From Polyangiaceae bacterium (GTDB lineage: Bacteria > Myxococcota_A > Polyangia > Polyangiales > Polyangiaceae), in assembly GCA_025936115.1 (NCBI GenBank), contig JAICTZ010000017.1, positions 86,126 through 150,125 on the forward strand: DNA of 64,000 nucleotides. Reading direction: 5' to 3'. The translations under genes were made by a program, and so were the position numbers. The notes beneath the pieces are model-generated. The model was given only the letters and a program-made list of their open reading frames with translations, made no database searches and was not told the DNA's origin. Position 1 is the first letter of the stretch. Each line of letters begins with the position of its first letter. Shown one piece after another: positions 1 to 8,539 of this stretch.

Positions 1-1
1 G

Positions 2-793
2 AGCAGCGTGCAGATCACGATGGCGGAGTCGTTCGGCGTCGCGGGGCGCGGGCGGTTCTACGAGGAAACCGGTGCCATCCGCGACGTCGTGCAGAACCAC
101 TTGCTCGAGGTCGTCGCCTTTCTCGCGCTCGAGCCGCCGCCAGCCGGCGATCGCGAAGCCTTGCGCGACGAGAAGACGAAGGTGTTCAAGGCGATTCGCC
201 CGCTCGTCGCCGAGGACATCGTGCGCGGCCAGTTCAAAGGTTACCGCGACGAGGAGGGTGTAGCGCGCGACTCGTCCGTAGAGACGTACGCGGCGCTCCG
301 GCTCCACATCGATTCATGGCGCTGGCAGGGCGTGCCCTTTTACATCCGCACCGGCAAGCACTTGCCGGTCACCGCGACGGAAGTGCTCGTCGATTTGCAC
401 CGCCCGCCGCACATGGTCTTTCCGGAGCCGGTGCCCTCGCTCACGAACTACGTGCGCTTCCGGCTGGGACCGGAGGTTGCGATCGCGATCGGCGCGCGCG
501 CCAAGCGTCCCGGCGACGCGATGACCGGTGAAGGGGTCGAGCTCATGGTGCGCAATCAGACGGCGGACGAGATGAGCGCCTACGAGCGTCTCATCGGCGA
601 CGCCATGCGGGGCGACGCGAACCTCTTCGCGCGCGCCGACGGCGTCGAGGCGGCCTGGCGCGTGGTCGAGCCCATCCTGGGAGACGCGACGCCGATTTAC
701 GAGTACGAGCCCGGAACCTGGGGCCCGTCGGAGGCGAATTACGTCCTCGAAGGCAAAGCGCGCTGGTACGACCCGAAAAAATCAACCACGTGA
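2..793 (+). CDS. zwf: Glucose-6-phosphate 1-dehydrogenase, C-terminal part (cut by window start)
   Basis: Oxidises glucose 6-phosphate to 6-phosphogluconolactone with NAD(P)+, the first step of the oxidative pentose phosphate pathway, in the cytosol. The reading frame is open from the first bases. The visible 264 residues match the C-terminal domain of the family: the ITMAESFGV stretch, the RGRFYEETGAIRDVVQNH segment that is strongly conserved in Zwf, then FYIRTGKHL, a substrate-region motif. Family members are about 490-510 residues, so roughly the first 240, including the Rossmann nucleotide-binding part, lie upstream of the window. A GTG at 8 is internal and is not the start. The gene ends with TGA at 791-793. 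No operon partner is visible downstream, because a hairpin and a separate outer-membrane gene follow. Confidence 0.95.
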   Translation, partial: SSVQITMAESFGVAGRGRFYEETGAIRDVVQNHLLEVVAFLALEPPPAGDREALRDEKTKVFKAIRPLVAEDIVRGQFKGYRDEEGVARDSSVETYAALRLHIDSWRWQGVPFYIRTGKHLPVTATEVLVDLHRPPHMVFPEPVPSLTNYVRFRLGPEVAIAIGARAKRPGDAMTGEGVELMVRNQTADEMSAYERLIGDAMRGDANLFARADGVEAAWRVVEPILGDATPIYEYEPGTWGPSEANYVLEGKARWYDPKKSTT

Positions 794-843
794 GAGATTT
801 CGGGTGACGTCGACATCGGCGGTCTTGGGACCCGCCTTGCTTC

Positions 844-867
844 CCTTTTGCCATCCATGGCAAAAGG
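844..867. repeat. Perfect 11-bp inverted repeat between zwf and the next gene
   Basis: The arms CCTTTTGCCAT (844-854) and ATGGCAAAAGG (857-867) are perfectly complementary around a 2-base centre. It lies 51 bp after the zwf stop and 67 bp before the ATG at 935. There is no T-run after it, so it is not a classic intrinsic terminator. It may still stop or process the zwf message, or be an operator for the downstream gene. The pattern is seen directly; the role is not known. Confidence 0.6.
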
Positions 868-934
868 CGCGGTCGAACTCGACGCGGCCGGTCTTCCCCG
901 CCCGCCGAGCGGATCGACCGCCAGAGGCATCAAG

Positions 935-1948
935 ATGAGTCTTAAACATTTCATCGCGCTCGGGGTCATCACGGCAGCCGCTCTTGCCAGGCCGTCCGTG
1001 GCGCAGGCGACCGAAGCGGAGTCGGTCTCGCTCGACGAGGACAGCGCGTCGGCCGCTGCCAAGGACAAGGACAAGGAGGAGGCAACGGCTGCAGCGAGCG
1101 ACGAGAAGAACGTCAAGCAAGTCGTCGCGCCGTACTCGATGCCCTGGCACCTGCGCCCGGTGTTGCCCTCGACCTACGTGCGTCTCGACAACTCGTTCGC
1201 GTTCTACGGCGTGAACGGCAAGACGATCGTCGACGATTTCACGTTCAGTTATCGGATCATTCCGCGCATCTCCGTGCTCGCGCGTCTGGCCGTCACGTCG
1301 AGCTCGCCGCCGCCGAGCGCCCTCGAAAGCAAGGGCGCGTTCGGCTTCGCCAATCCGGTCATCGGCGCGCAAGCCGGCTTCTGGCCCGCCAAGGGGTTCA
1401 AGCTCGGCATGTTCTTGGGCTTCGCGCTGCCTATCGGCATGGGCGGTGGAATCGACCCGGACGAAGCGGCGCAGCACGCGACCTGGGCCGCGATGCTCGC
1501 GCGGAGCGGCTTCGACAACCCGCTCTACATGCCGGACTACTTCACGGTCTGGCCGGGCCTCGACGTGGCCTACGTGACCCACGGCGTTACGGTGCAAGCC
1601 GAGATTTCGCTGCCAATCATGAGCCGCGCGCGCGGTCCACAGAGCGAAAAGACGACGAACTTCGATCTGACGATGGGCCTACACGGCGGCTACTTCATCT
1701 TCCCGTTCCTGTCGGCGGGTCTCGATTTGCGCTACCAGCACTGGCTCACGGACGCGGCCATCGTGCAGGCCGATCCCACGCGTGAGGTCAAAGACACGGC
1801 GACCATCGAGCCCGGCGTGCGCTTTCACGTCAAGGTGAGCGAGAAAGTCACCTTTCGTCCGGGTGCCGCGTTGGCGTTCGGGTTCGACAACCCGCTCGCG
1901 GGCAGCAGCTACAAGATCCTGCGGCTCGATCTACCGTTCACGTTTTGA
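935..1948 (+). CDS. Predicted outer-membrane beta-barrel-like protein, unknown function
   Basis: A 337-residue protein with a clear Sec signal peptide (MSLKHFIALGV...PSVAQA, about 25 residues). An acidic/Lys-rich linker follows (residues 30-60, with KDKDKEE). The rest is rich in alternating hydrophobic and aromatic residues and glycine, as in outer-membrane barrels, and it ends in LDLPFTF with a terminal Phe, the usual beta-barrel C-terminus. The start at 935 is chosen because the signal peptide begins there and AGAGG lies just upstream. An in-frame TTG at 848 would put a hairpin inside the gene. The gene converges on and overlaps the MocR gene by 11 bases. I do not recognise a specific family, and a transport or structural role is only an inference. 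Confidence 0.75.
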   Translation: MSLKHFIALGVITAAALARPSVAQATEAESVSLDEDSASAAAKDKDKEEATAAASDEKNVKQVVAPYSMPWHLRPVLPSTYVRLDNSFAFYGVNGKTIVDDFTFSYRIIPRISVLARLAVTSSSPPPSALESKGAFGFANPVIGAQAGFWPAKGFKLGMFLGFALPIGMGGGIDPDEAAQHATWAAMLARSGFDNPLYMPDYFTVWPGLDVAYVTHGVTVQAEISLPIMSRARGPQSEKTTNFDLTMGLHGGYFIFPFLSAGLDLRYQHWLTDAAIVQADPTREVKDTATIEPGVRFHVKVSEKVTFRPGAALAFGFDNPLAGSSYKILRLDLPFTF

Positions 1949-3422
1949 GCGCGGAGACGTCCGGCTGCTCGGCGCCCTTGGCGCGACCGAGCGCCGACTT
2001 CGCTTCGTCGGCGACGATTTCGAGCGCGTGGCGGAGCTTGGCTTCGGGCAGGTAGGCGTAGCTCACGCGGAAGCCGTTCAGGTGCGGCCGGCCGAAGAAC
2101 GCGGACTCGCTGTCTTCGACGAAGATGCCGCGCGCGAGCAGGCGCTCGGCGAACGGTTTGAGCGCGAGCCGCGGCGGAAAGTCGAGCCAAAGCGTGGGGC
2201 CGCCGCCCGGCGTGGTCCAGCGCACTTCTTCGGGCATGAGCTCGCGCAGAGCGTCGAGGCAAACGCGGTAGCGGGTATCGAGCGCGTCGTGGAGCTCGGC
2301 GAGGTGCGAGTCGTAGTAGCCGCGATCGAGAAATTCGGTGAGCGCGGCTTCGGGTAGCCACGGGCTGCCGAGCGTCGAGAGGCGCTTTTGCGCTACGAGC
2401 GTCGGCACGAGTGGCTCGGGGGCGACGACGAAGCCGACGCGGAGCGACGGCAAGAGCTTCTTCGTGAAGCTGTTGACGTAAAGCACGTGCTCGCCGCCGA
2501 GCGCGCGCAGCGACGGTCGCATTTCGCTGTCCGACAGCATGTCGGAGCCCCAGTCGTCTTCGAGCAGCGAAAAGCCGAGGCTCGAGGCGAGCTCGAGCAG
2601 GCGCACGAGCTCGTGCGTTCGATACGAGTACCCTGTCGGATTTTGAAAGCTCGTGATGGCGTAGACGAGCCCAGGCCGCGTGCGCTCGAGGATCGGTTCC
2701 CACTCGTCGAGCGGCAAGCCGCCGAACGGATCGAGCGGCAGCGGCACGAGCTCGAGCTCGTGGCTTTCGAATAGACAGCGCGCGTGGGCGTACACCGGGT
2801 TTTCGAGAGCGATGCGACGCACGTCGACGGCACGTGCGACGATGTCGAGCGCCTGTTGCGAGCCGACGGTCGTGATGACTTCGCCTGCCGTCACGTTCAT
2901 GCCGCGGGCTCGGAGCCGCGCGGCGATGAGCTCCCGCAGGTGCGGATGGCCCTGATAATCGTAGAGCGACTGCATGCCCGGCGTGCGCAAGACCGAGCGG
3001 ATGCAGTCGGCGACGCGCTCGCGCGGCAAGAGCTCCGGGTCGATGAGCACGGTGCTGAGCGCGATGCTGCCCGCGGGCGGCGCGCGCCGGAACAGGCCCG
3101 GCACGGGGCGCATGCGCGGCAGGGGCGGCTCGGCCTTCGGCTCGATGAACGGCGCTGCGGCCGCGGCCTTGGCCACGAATACCCCCTCGCGCTCGCGCGT
3201 CTCGAGCACGCCGCGCGCCACGAGCTCGTCGTACGCTGCTTGCACGGTATTTTTGGACAAGCCGAGCTGGCGCTCGAGCACACGTACCGGCGGCAAGCGC
3301 CCGCCGCCCGGCAGGTGCCCGGCGCGTACGCCGGCGAGCACGCAGTCGACGATGTCACGCGCGGCCACGCGCCGGCCCGGCTGCGCCGCCTGGACCTGCA
3401 GACTGAAGTACGGAGCCTTCAC
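1938..3422 (-). CDS. MocR/PdxR-type GntR regulator with aminotransferase domain
   Basis: A 494-residue DNA-binding protein with two parts. Residues about 20-85 form a GntR winged helix (GHLPGGGRLPPVRVLERQLGLSKNTV is the signature region). Residues about 130-480 form a fold-type I aminotransferase-like domain that binds PLP. The segment SFTKKLLPSLRVGF carries the expected Schiff-base lysine, and SFQNPTGY and LLEDDWGSD match the substrate and PLP-ring regions. MocR proteins sense amines or vitamin B6 compounds and usually control a divergent neighbour. Here no divergent gene is present: the upstream gene (3501-4910) is on the same strand, so the target cannot be read from context. It overlaps the outer-membrane gene tail to tail. 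The family call is secure and the ligand is unknown. Confidence 0.92.
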   Translation of the reverse strand: MKAPYFSLQVQAAQPGRRVAARDIVDCVLAGVRAGHLPGGGRLPPVRVLERQLGLSKNTVQAAYDELVARGVLETREREGVFVAKAAAAAPFIEPKAEPPLPRMRPVPGLFRRAPPAGSIALSTVLIDPELLPRERVADCIRSVLRTPGMQSLYDYQGHPHLRELIAARLRARGMNVTAGEVITTVGSQQALDIVARAVDVRRIALENPVYAHARCLFESHELELVPLPLDPFGGLPLDEWEPILERTRPGLVYAITSFQNPTGYSYRTHELVRLLELASSLGFSLLEDDWGSDMLSDSEMRPSLRALGGEHVLYVNSFTKKLLPSLRVGFVVAPEPLVPTLVAQKRLSTLGSPWLPEAALTEFLDRGYYDSHLAELHDALDTRYRVCLDALRELMPEEVRWTTPGGGPTLWLDFPPRLALKPFAERLLARGIFVEDSESAFFGRPHLNGFRVSYAYLPEAKLRHALEIVADEAKSALGRAKGAEQPDVSALKT

Positions 3423-3500
3423 CCGTAGAGCATAACGGCAGGCCGCGCGCGGCGAAGGGACAGCCGCCCTTTGCCGCGTGGGACAGCGTGAGCCGGCGTC

Positions 3501-4910
3501 TCAGGGCAGCGGGACGGCGCGGGCCCGGCGCGGTCGCAGCGCTCCGGCGGCGAACAGGCAGAGCACCGGCGTCACCACCAGATGATAGCGGTCTTCCCCG
3601 AAGAAGAGACAGTGCGTGAAGGTGGTCGCCGCGAGCAGACCGAGCAAGTAGCGTCCCGCGGGGCCGAGCGTAGGACGGCCCGGCAGAGGCAAGCACGCGA
3701 CGAGTGGGAGCAGCGCCGGCAGCCAATAAAACGCGTGCTCCTCGCGTGCAGCCGCAAACGTCGCGAACATCATGATCACGACGCCGACCCCGATTTGCAC
3801 GGCGTCGTCCCAAGGTGGCGGCTTCACCCAATGCAGCGCCGACACGGCGCCGAGCGCGGCCGCTACCAGCAACAAGCGGTGAAAGAACGTCAGAAACTCG
3901 CGCCCCGCGACGCGCCGCGGCTCCGTCCACACGCTCGGATCGGCTTCATGCAGGTACTCGACGGCGTACGATTCGTGATTGTACGTCTGCTCGAGCTTCT
4001 TCGGGATGAGACCGAGCCAGTGCCACGGGTTCTGGAAAATCCGGTCTTCCCCGACTTTGCGCCAGCAGTCGTCTTGCTGTACTTGGCCGGTGACGACGGG
4101 GCAGCCGTCCGAGGCTTTGAGCGTGTGAAAGCGTCCGGTGGGTGTGATGGCTCCGATCGCGAGATTCCAACCGCCGTTCGTCGAGACGAGCGCGCAGCCG
4201 TCGAGCCTCTGGCAGTTCCTGAGCGTCCACGGCAGGACCACGACGAACGCGAGCGCCGTCGCCGCGAGCGCGTGCAAGAACGAGCGGCCGTACGGACGGC
4301 GGCCGAGTAAGAGCAGGAGCGGCAGCGCGAGCAGCGACTCCGGGCGCACGAGCGCCGCGATGCCGAGCACGACGCCGGCGGCGAGGTAACCGCGAATACC
4401 CTCGCGATACGTGAGCACCACGAGGCCCGCGACGAGCAAGAGCAACGTCGCGAGCACCTCCGTCATGACGAGCGGCGAGTAGGCGATGAGGCCCGGGTGC
4501 AGCGCGACGAGCGCCGCCGCGAGCTTCGCGCGGCCCGAGGTCGTGAAGTAACGGCCGAGACGGTGCACCACCGCCGCGACACCGGAGCCGAAGAGAGCGT
4601 TCAAGATCGGCGCCACGAGCAGCCCGGGCCCGAGCGCGCGATAAAAGATCGAGAGAATGAAGCTGTAGCCCACCGGATAGTGAACCCAGGGCCGCCAGAC
4701 GACGTGCCCGCCGACGAGCGCGTCCTCCGAATAGCCGAGGCCGGCGGCGAGACGTTCGGCGCCGAGGTGGTAGTAGTGACCGTCCCACACGGGCTCACGG
4801 CTCCACGCGATCGCGACATAGAGGCGCGGGAGCAGCGCAACGAGCGCCACGACCAGCGTGTAGACGTATTCCTGCCGGACGAGCCGACCGGCCGCCGGTC
4901 GTTCGCTCAA
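3501..4910 (-). CDS. GT-C (PMT/ArnT-like) glycosyltransferase-type membrane protein
   Basis: A 469-residue polytopic protein with about ten hydrophobic segments. Early on it has WSREPVWDGHYYHLGA, matching the acidic first-loop motif of GT-C enzymes such as ArnT and PMT_2, which transfer sugars from polyprenyl-phosphate donors outside the membrane. A periplasmic Cys-containing loop (residues about 225-280, NCQRLDGC and DGCPVV) separates the two membrane halves. The TTG start at 4910 overlaps the TGA of the upstream MinD-like gene by three bases, so translation is probably coupled. The acceptor cannot be predicted. It belongs to the large group of GT-C-like proteins in this window. Confidence 0.8.
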   Translation of the reverse strand: MSERPAAGRLVRQEYVYTLVVALVALLPRLYVAIAWSREPVWDGHYYHLGAERLAAGLGYSEDALVGGHVVWRPWVHYPVGYSFILSIFYRALGPGLLVAPILNALFGSGVAAVVHRLGRYFTTSGRAKLAAALVALHPGLIAYSPLVMTEVLATLLLLVAGLVVLTYREGIRGYLAAGVVLGIAALVRPESLLALPLLLLLGRRPYGRSFLHALAATALAFVVVLPWTLRNCQRLDGCALVSTNGGWNLAIGAITPTGRFHTLKASDGCPVVTGQVQQDDCWRKVGEDRIFQNPWHWLGLIPKKLEQTYNHESYAVEYLHEADPSVWTEPRRVAGREFLTFFHRLLLVAAALGAVSALHWVKPPPWDDAVQIGVGVVIMMFATFAAAREEHAFYWLPALLPLVACLPLPGRPTLGPAGRYLLGLLAATTFTHCLFFGEDRYHLVVTPVLCLFAAGALRPRRARAVPLP

Positions 4911-6487
4911 GACGCCGTTTCCCCTTCGGCGGCAGCGAGGAATTCACGGAAGCGGCGCACGTAGGTCTTCGTCACCTGCGCCGTGTCGAGCTTCAAGTGT
5001 TTGGCGAGCTCTTGCACGAACCCGCGCGTGTAGACGAGCGCGGGCAACTCCGCGAAGGCGTCCGCTTCGATGGCGCGCAAATGGCTGAGCGAGATCTTGG
5101 TGGCGCGCGCGATGTCTTCGAGGCTGATGCCGCGGGATTCCCGCACCTTCGCGAGCAAGCGTCCGTTGAACTCGGTCTCCGCGTTGATTTCGCGCGCGAG
5201 CTCGCGTTGCAGCATCTCGCGCTCGGCTTCGGCCGCGGCGTCGACGACGGCTGGCCGCGGCGCCGGCACCGGCTCATCGGGGAACATGGACGCGTCGTAG
5301 GCTTTGCGGCGCAACGTATCGAGCAGTGTCTCGTGCGCTTCCTCGACTTGGGCCTGCTCGCGTTTGAGGGCCTCGGTCGTGAGCAGGGACGTGAGCGGCA
5401 AACTGCCTGTCTGGTAATTTTCGCGCTGGCGTTTGTAGGCGCGGCGGAGCTCCTCGTCCGTCGCGCCGCGCGACACGCCGAGCACGTCGTACAGGTTCGG
5501 CTCGGGCGGGACGAGCGGGATCGGCTCGGCGACGCGCTCGGCTTCGCGCGTCACCATCAGCGCGAGCAGCCGCCGCGCGATGCGCTCGATGTTGCGCGCG
5601 CTCTTGCTCGTCGTGTTGTCGATGAGCAGCGGGCGGCGCCGGAGCACGCTGAGCCACGCGGCGTCGTCGTGCTCGACGTGCCCGACGTAGTCGAGCTCGA
5701 GGCCGAGGTAGCGACGTGCCATCTCGTTCATCGTCGGACCGAGCTCTACGTCGGTGCGCAGGCGTGTCTCGTTGACGACGAAGCGAGGTCGCAAGCGCGC
5801 GAGCTCCGCCGCGGCGAGCTGGCCGAGATTCGAATCGTAGCGGCCGAGCGCGCGCGCGAGCTCGGCGGGTGTCGGGAGTGGGCCGAGCTCCGCCTGCACG
5901 CGCTCGAGCAGCCGGAGCCGAAAACGGTCGCTCACGAGCGAGCGGCGCACGGTGCGCTGGAACAAGCCGCGCACGAAGCGGTACACGGCCTCGACGCTCG
6001 GCGGCTCGGGCGTCGTGACCGTCACGCCGACGTCGGCGCTCAGGAAGGAGTCGAGCGTCGCAGGCGCCGTGCCCGCTCCGAGATCGAGCACGACGTAATC
6101 CACGTCGAGCTTGCGCAGGTCGGCGATCCAGTGCGCCTTCTTGCCCGCGCGCTCTGGCTGCGTGGAGCCCGCGCGGTACGTCTGCGGCAGGAGCCGTAGA
6201 CCGGGCACGGGCGTCGCGATGGACGGGACGCTGTCTTCGCCGGCGTCCTCCTCAGCGGCGACGCCCGGGATCTCGACACCCAGCAGGGTATGCAGTGTGC
6301 CTCCCGCGCTGTCGGCGTCGACGAGCAGCACCGAGCGGCCGAGCTGCGCGAGGTACACGGCCATGTTCAGCGACAAGAGGCTCTTGCCGACACCTCCGCG
6401 CCCGCCGCCCACGGCGATCACGTGACGGGCGCCGGTCGGCGCCGTGGACGTTTCTTTCGGGGGTGGTGGCGCCGAGGACAGAATCAT
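4907..6487 (-). CDS. MinD/ParA-type ATPase fused to a J-like domain and a RodZ-type HTH
   Basis: A 526-residue cytosolic fusion. Residues 22-310 are a MinD/FlhG-like deviant Walker ATPase: GGGRGGVGKS (27-36) has the deviant Walker A lysine, LLVDADSAGG (54-63) is switch I, and YVVLDLGAG (131-139) is Walker B. Residues 331-400 resemble a DnaJ J-domain (NLYDVLGVSRGATDEELRRAYKR), but the HPD tripeptide needed to stimulate DnaK is absent: NYQ stands where it should be. Residues about 443-500 are a RodZ-like HTH_25 domain (SRGISLEDIARATKIS and FVQELAKHL). No membrane segment is visible after it. It is followed at once by the GT-C gene with overlapping stop and start. It may be a positioning ATPase linked to the envelope. 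The fusion is read directly; its job is inferred. Confidence 0.88.
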   Translation of the reverse strand: MILSSAPPPPKETSTAPTGARHVIAVGGGRGGVGKSLLSLNMAVYLAQLGRSVLLVDADSAGGTLHTLLGVEIPGVAAEEDAGEDSVPSIATPVPGLRLLPQTYRAGSTQPERAGKKAHWIADLRKLDVDYVVLDLGAGTAPATLDSFLSADVGVTVTTPEPPSVEAVYRFVRGLFQRTVRRSLVSDRFRLRLLERVQAELGPLPTPAELARALGRYDSNLGQLAAAELARLRPRFVVNETRLRTDVELGPTMNEMARRYLGLELDYVGHVEHDDAAWLSVLRRRPLLIDNTTSKSARNIERIARRLLALMVTREAERVAEPIPLVPPEPNLYDVLGVSRGATDEELRRAYKRQRENYQTGSLPLTSLLTTEALKREQAQVEEAHETLLDTLRRKAYDASMFPDEPVPAPRPAVVDAAAEAEREMLQRELAREINAETEFNGRLLAKVRESRGISLEDIARATKISLSHLRAIEADAFAELPALVYTRGFVQELAKHLKLDTAQVTKTYVRRFREFLAAAEGETAS

Positions 6488-6508
6488 CCGACTGGCCGAT
6501 CGAAGCAG

Positions 6509-6550
6509 GCCCGTCTACCGGCTAGTCTTGGACGGGCCCGTTCTACTAGC
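6509..6550. promoter_or_regulatory. Nested dyad symmetry in the divergent intergenic region
   Basis: Between the divergent starts at 6487 and 6616 there is GCTAGT (6521-6526) with its complement ACTAGC (6545-6550). Inside them lies a perfect 10-bp palindrome, ACGGGCCCGT (6532-6541). The words GGCCCGT and CTAC also recur directly at 6508-6517 and 6536-6546. This could be an operator for one or both genes. No protein is tied to it. Confidence 0.4.
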
Positions 6551-6615
6551 TCAGGTTAGGCCAGGAACGTACCCCTGTGCGCATGGCCCGCCGAGTGAGG
6601 TAGGCTCCCCCGCCG

Positions 6616-7593
6616 ATGAGCCCGAAAGCCCTAGCCGTAGCCGGCCTGCTCGCGCTCACATCGAGCCGGCTCACGACCTGCCGTTCGCCCGGTGAGGGCG
6701 GCGGCGACGCGGCGCAGCCCCAGACTCAAAAGACCGTCGAAATCAAAGGCGTGGACGCGTCGGCGCTGACCGCGCGCGAGCGCACCGAGTGGTCGGACGA
6801 GGTCTCGCACCTGCTCGCGCCGTGTCCGGATCAAGCGGTGCCCCTCGCTCAATGCGTGAACGAGAATCGCCCCTGCCGAGCCTGCGCCCCCGCGGTCCGC
6901 TACCTGCTCGAGCAGGTGCAGCGCGGTAAGACGCGCAGCCAGATGGAGACCGCTTACCGCGAGCGATTTGCGCCGGATCAGGTGAAGAATATCGATCTCG
7001 CGGACACACCGAGCCAGGGTCCCGCCGACGCTCCGATCGTGATCGTCGAGTTTGCCGACTTCGAATGTCCGGCGTGCGGCGCGATGCGCCCGATCCTCGA
7101 GCAGGTCATCGGCGAGCATCAGGACAAGATCCGCTTTTTCTACAAGCATTTCCCGCTCGGGATGCATCAGAACGCCGAGAAGGCCGCGCGCGTCGCGGTC
7201 GCCGCGATGAAGCAAGGGAAATTCTGGGAGATGCATCATGCGCTGTTCGAGAACCAGACGGCGCTCTCGAGCGAAAACATGGAAAAGCTCGCGCAGGGCA
7301 TCGGCCTCGACATGGCGCGCTTTCGCCAGGATCGTGACAGCGAGGCGACAGCGGATTTCGTCGCCAAGAACCGCAAGCAAGGTGAGGCGCTGAACCTCTC
7401 GGGCACGCCGAGCATCTTTATCAACGGTCGCAAGTTCGGGAACGGCGGAGGCGAGCCGAAGCAAGACCTCGAGGAGTGGATCACGCTCGAGCTCGAGCTC
7501 CAGGGAGGGCCTGTAACGCCAAAGCCGGCCCCCAAGACGGCTCCGTCGTCGAGCGCGGCTGCTCCGGGTGGCTCGGCGGCGCGCACCCCATGA
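6616..7593 (+). CDS. DsbA-family thiol oxidoreductase with an N-terminal Cys-rich CcmH-like domain
   Basis: A 325-residue secreted or membrane-anchored thioredoxin-fold protein. The N-terminus is a hydrophobic leader. Residues about 60-120 hold cysteines 70, 80, 87 and 90 in a pattern recalling CcmH-like domains (PC...QC...PCRAC, then AYRERFAPD). Residues 138-290 are the DsbA domain: FADFECPACG gives the redox motif CPAC (151-154), and GTPSIFINGR supplies the cis-proline loop. The tail (about 295-325) is Pro/Ala/Ser-rich and may be a wall or envelope linker. It probably makes or reshuffles disulphides outside the cytosol. Its TGA overlaps a possible ATG of the next gene at 7590. Confidence 0.88.
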   Translation: MSPKALAVAGLLALTSSRLTTCRSPGEGGGDAAQPQTQKTVEIKGVDASALTARERTEWSDEVSHLLAPCPDQAVPLAQCVNENRPCRACAPAVRYLLEQVQRGKTRSQMETAYRERFAPDQVKNIDLADTPSQGPADAPIVIVEFADFECPACGAMRPILEQVIGEHQDKIRFFYKHFPLGMHQNAEKAARVAVAAMKQGKFWEMHHALFENQTALSSENMEKLAQGIGLDMARFRQDRDSEATADFVAKNRKQGEALNLSGTPSIFINGRKFGNGGGEPKQDLEEWITLELELQGGPVTPKPAPKTAPSSSAAAPGGSAARTP

Positions 7594-7718
7594 GAGGCGG
7601 CGCCGAGAGCATCGGTTGCTTCCCCACGGGCCGTCACTATCCCGGCATCGCGCACCTCTTACGCATCGTCGTTGCCGGCCTCGCCGAGGAGTTCGCGGGC
7701 GACACGCACCTCGACGAG

Positions 7719-8333
7719 ATGTCGTTCGTGGCGATCGACACCGAAACGACGGGGCGGGATCCGGAAGTGGATCGCGCGGTCGAGATTGCCTGCGTGATTT
7801 TTCGCCGGGGTGAGGTGGTTTCGCGCCGTTCGTGGCTCGTCAACCCCGGCCGTCCGATTCCGAAGGAGTCGTCCGACGTGCACGGCATCGACGACGAGGC
7901 GGTGCGCGAGGCGCCGCCCTTCGCGGCAATCGCCGCCGAGCTCATCGAGACGCTCGCCGAGGGCATTCCGCTCGCGTACAACGCCGAATACGACCGCAAG
8001 GTGCTCTCCGCCGAGCTCGCGCGCGCCGGCATTACGCCCGCGGCCCTGCCGCCGGCGCTGCGCCGCAACGTCGAGTGGATCGATCCGCTGATTTGGGCGC
8101 GTGAGCTCCAGCGCGCCGAAAAAAGCCGCGCCCTCTCCGAGGTCGCGCAACGTCTCGGCATTCCGCTCGAGCACGCCCACCGCGCCACCGACGACGCCGA
8201 GGCGACGCTGCACGTTTTCTCCGCGTTCCGGCGCGATCCGCGCGTTCCGCGGACGTACGGCGCGCTCGTTCAAGAGCAGCGCCGCCTGTCGCGCCTGTTC
8301 GATGAAGAACGCAAGGTGTGGCGGCGCGCTTGA
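7719..8333 (+). CDS. DEDDh 3'-5' exonuclease (DnaQ/epsilon-like)
   Basis: A 204-residue exonuclease fold. The catalytic acids are seen in order: AIDTETTG (ExoI, Asp and Glu), a middle Asp in NAEYDRKVL (ExoII), and HRATDDAEAT (ExoIII, the His and Asp of the DEDDh type). Such proteins trim 3' ends of DNA or RNA, as polymerase proofreading subunits or stand-alone exonucleases. I chose ATG 7719 because the first beta strand (SFVAID) normally begins the domain. ATG 7590 is in frame and overlaps the upstream TGA as ATGA, which would add 43 residues and couple translation. No polymerase gene is nearby, so a free-standing role is more likely than replication proofreading. Confidence 0.88.
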   Translation: MSFVAIDTETTGRDPEVDRAVEIACVIFRRGEVVSRRSWLVNPGRPIPKESSDVHGIDDEAVREAPPFAAIAAELIETLAEGIPLAYNAEYDRKVLSAELARAGITPAALPPALRRNVEWIDPLIWARELQRAEKSRALSEVAQRLGIPLEHAHRATDDAEATLHVFSAFRRDPRVPRTYGALVQEQRRLSRLFDEERKVWRRA

Positions 8334-8377
8334 GTTGAGGCGCGGCGGTGCGGGTTCGTTTCAGGCGCGAGATGCCG

Positions 8378-8423
8378 CGGCGTTCGGGTACGGCGTAGTG
8401 CGGCGTTCGGGTGCGGCGTAGTG
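8378..8423. repeat. Two tandem 23-bp direct repeats
   Basis: Two head-to-tail copies (8378-8400 and 8401-8423), each beginning CGGCGTTCGGGT and ending CGGCGTAGTG, differ at one base (A at 8390, G at 8413). They sit between the exonuclease stop and the next start, outside any gene I support. This is probably a slippage duplication. Confidence 0.8.
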
Positions 8424-8539
8424 GACGCGCACATCGATAAGTGAGCACGCCGCGCCAGGCCTGTTTGCCGGGCTTTCCGCGCGTGCGCGAGAGTTGGCCC
8501 AAGTGCGCGTGAGCGACGACAATCCCTGTACCCACAGCC

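Noticed and set aside
782..1597. Long minus-strand ORF opposite the outer-membrane gene
   Set aside because: Its translation is Arg/His/Asp-rich and lacks any family pattern; the plus-strand gene has a signal peptide. Typical GC-rich shadow.
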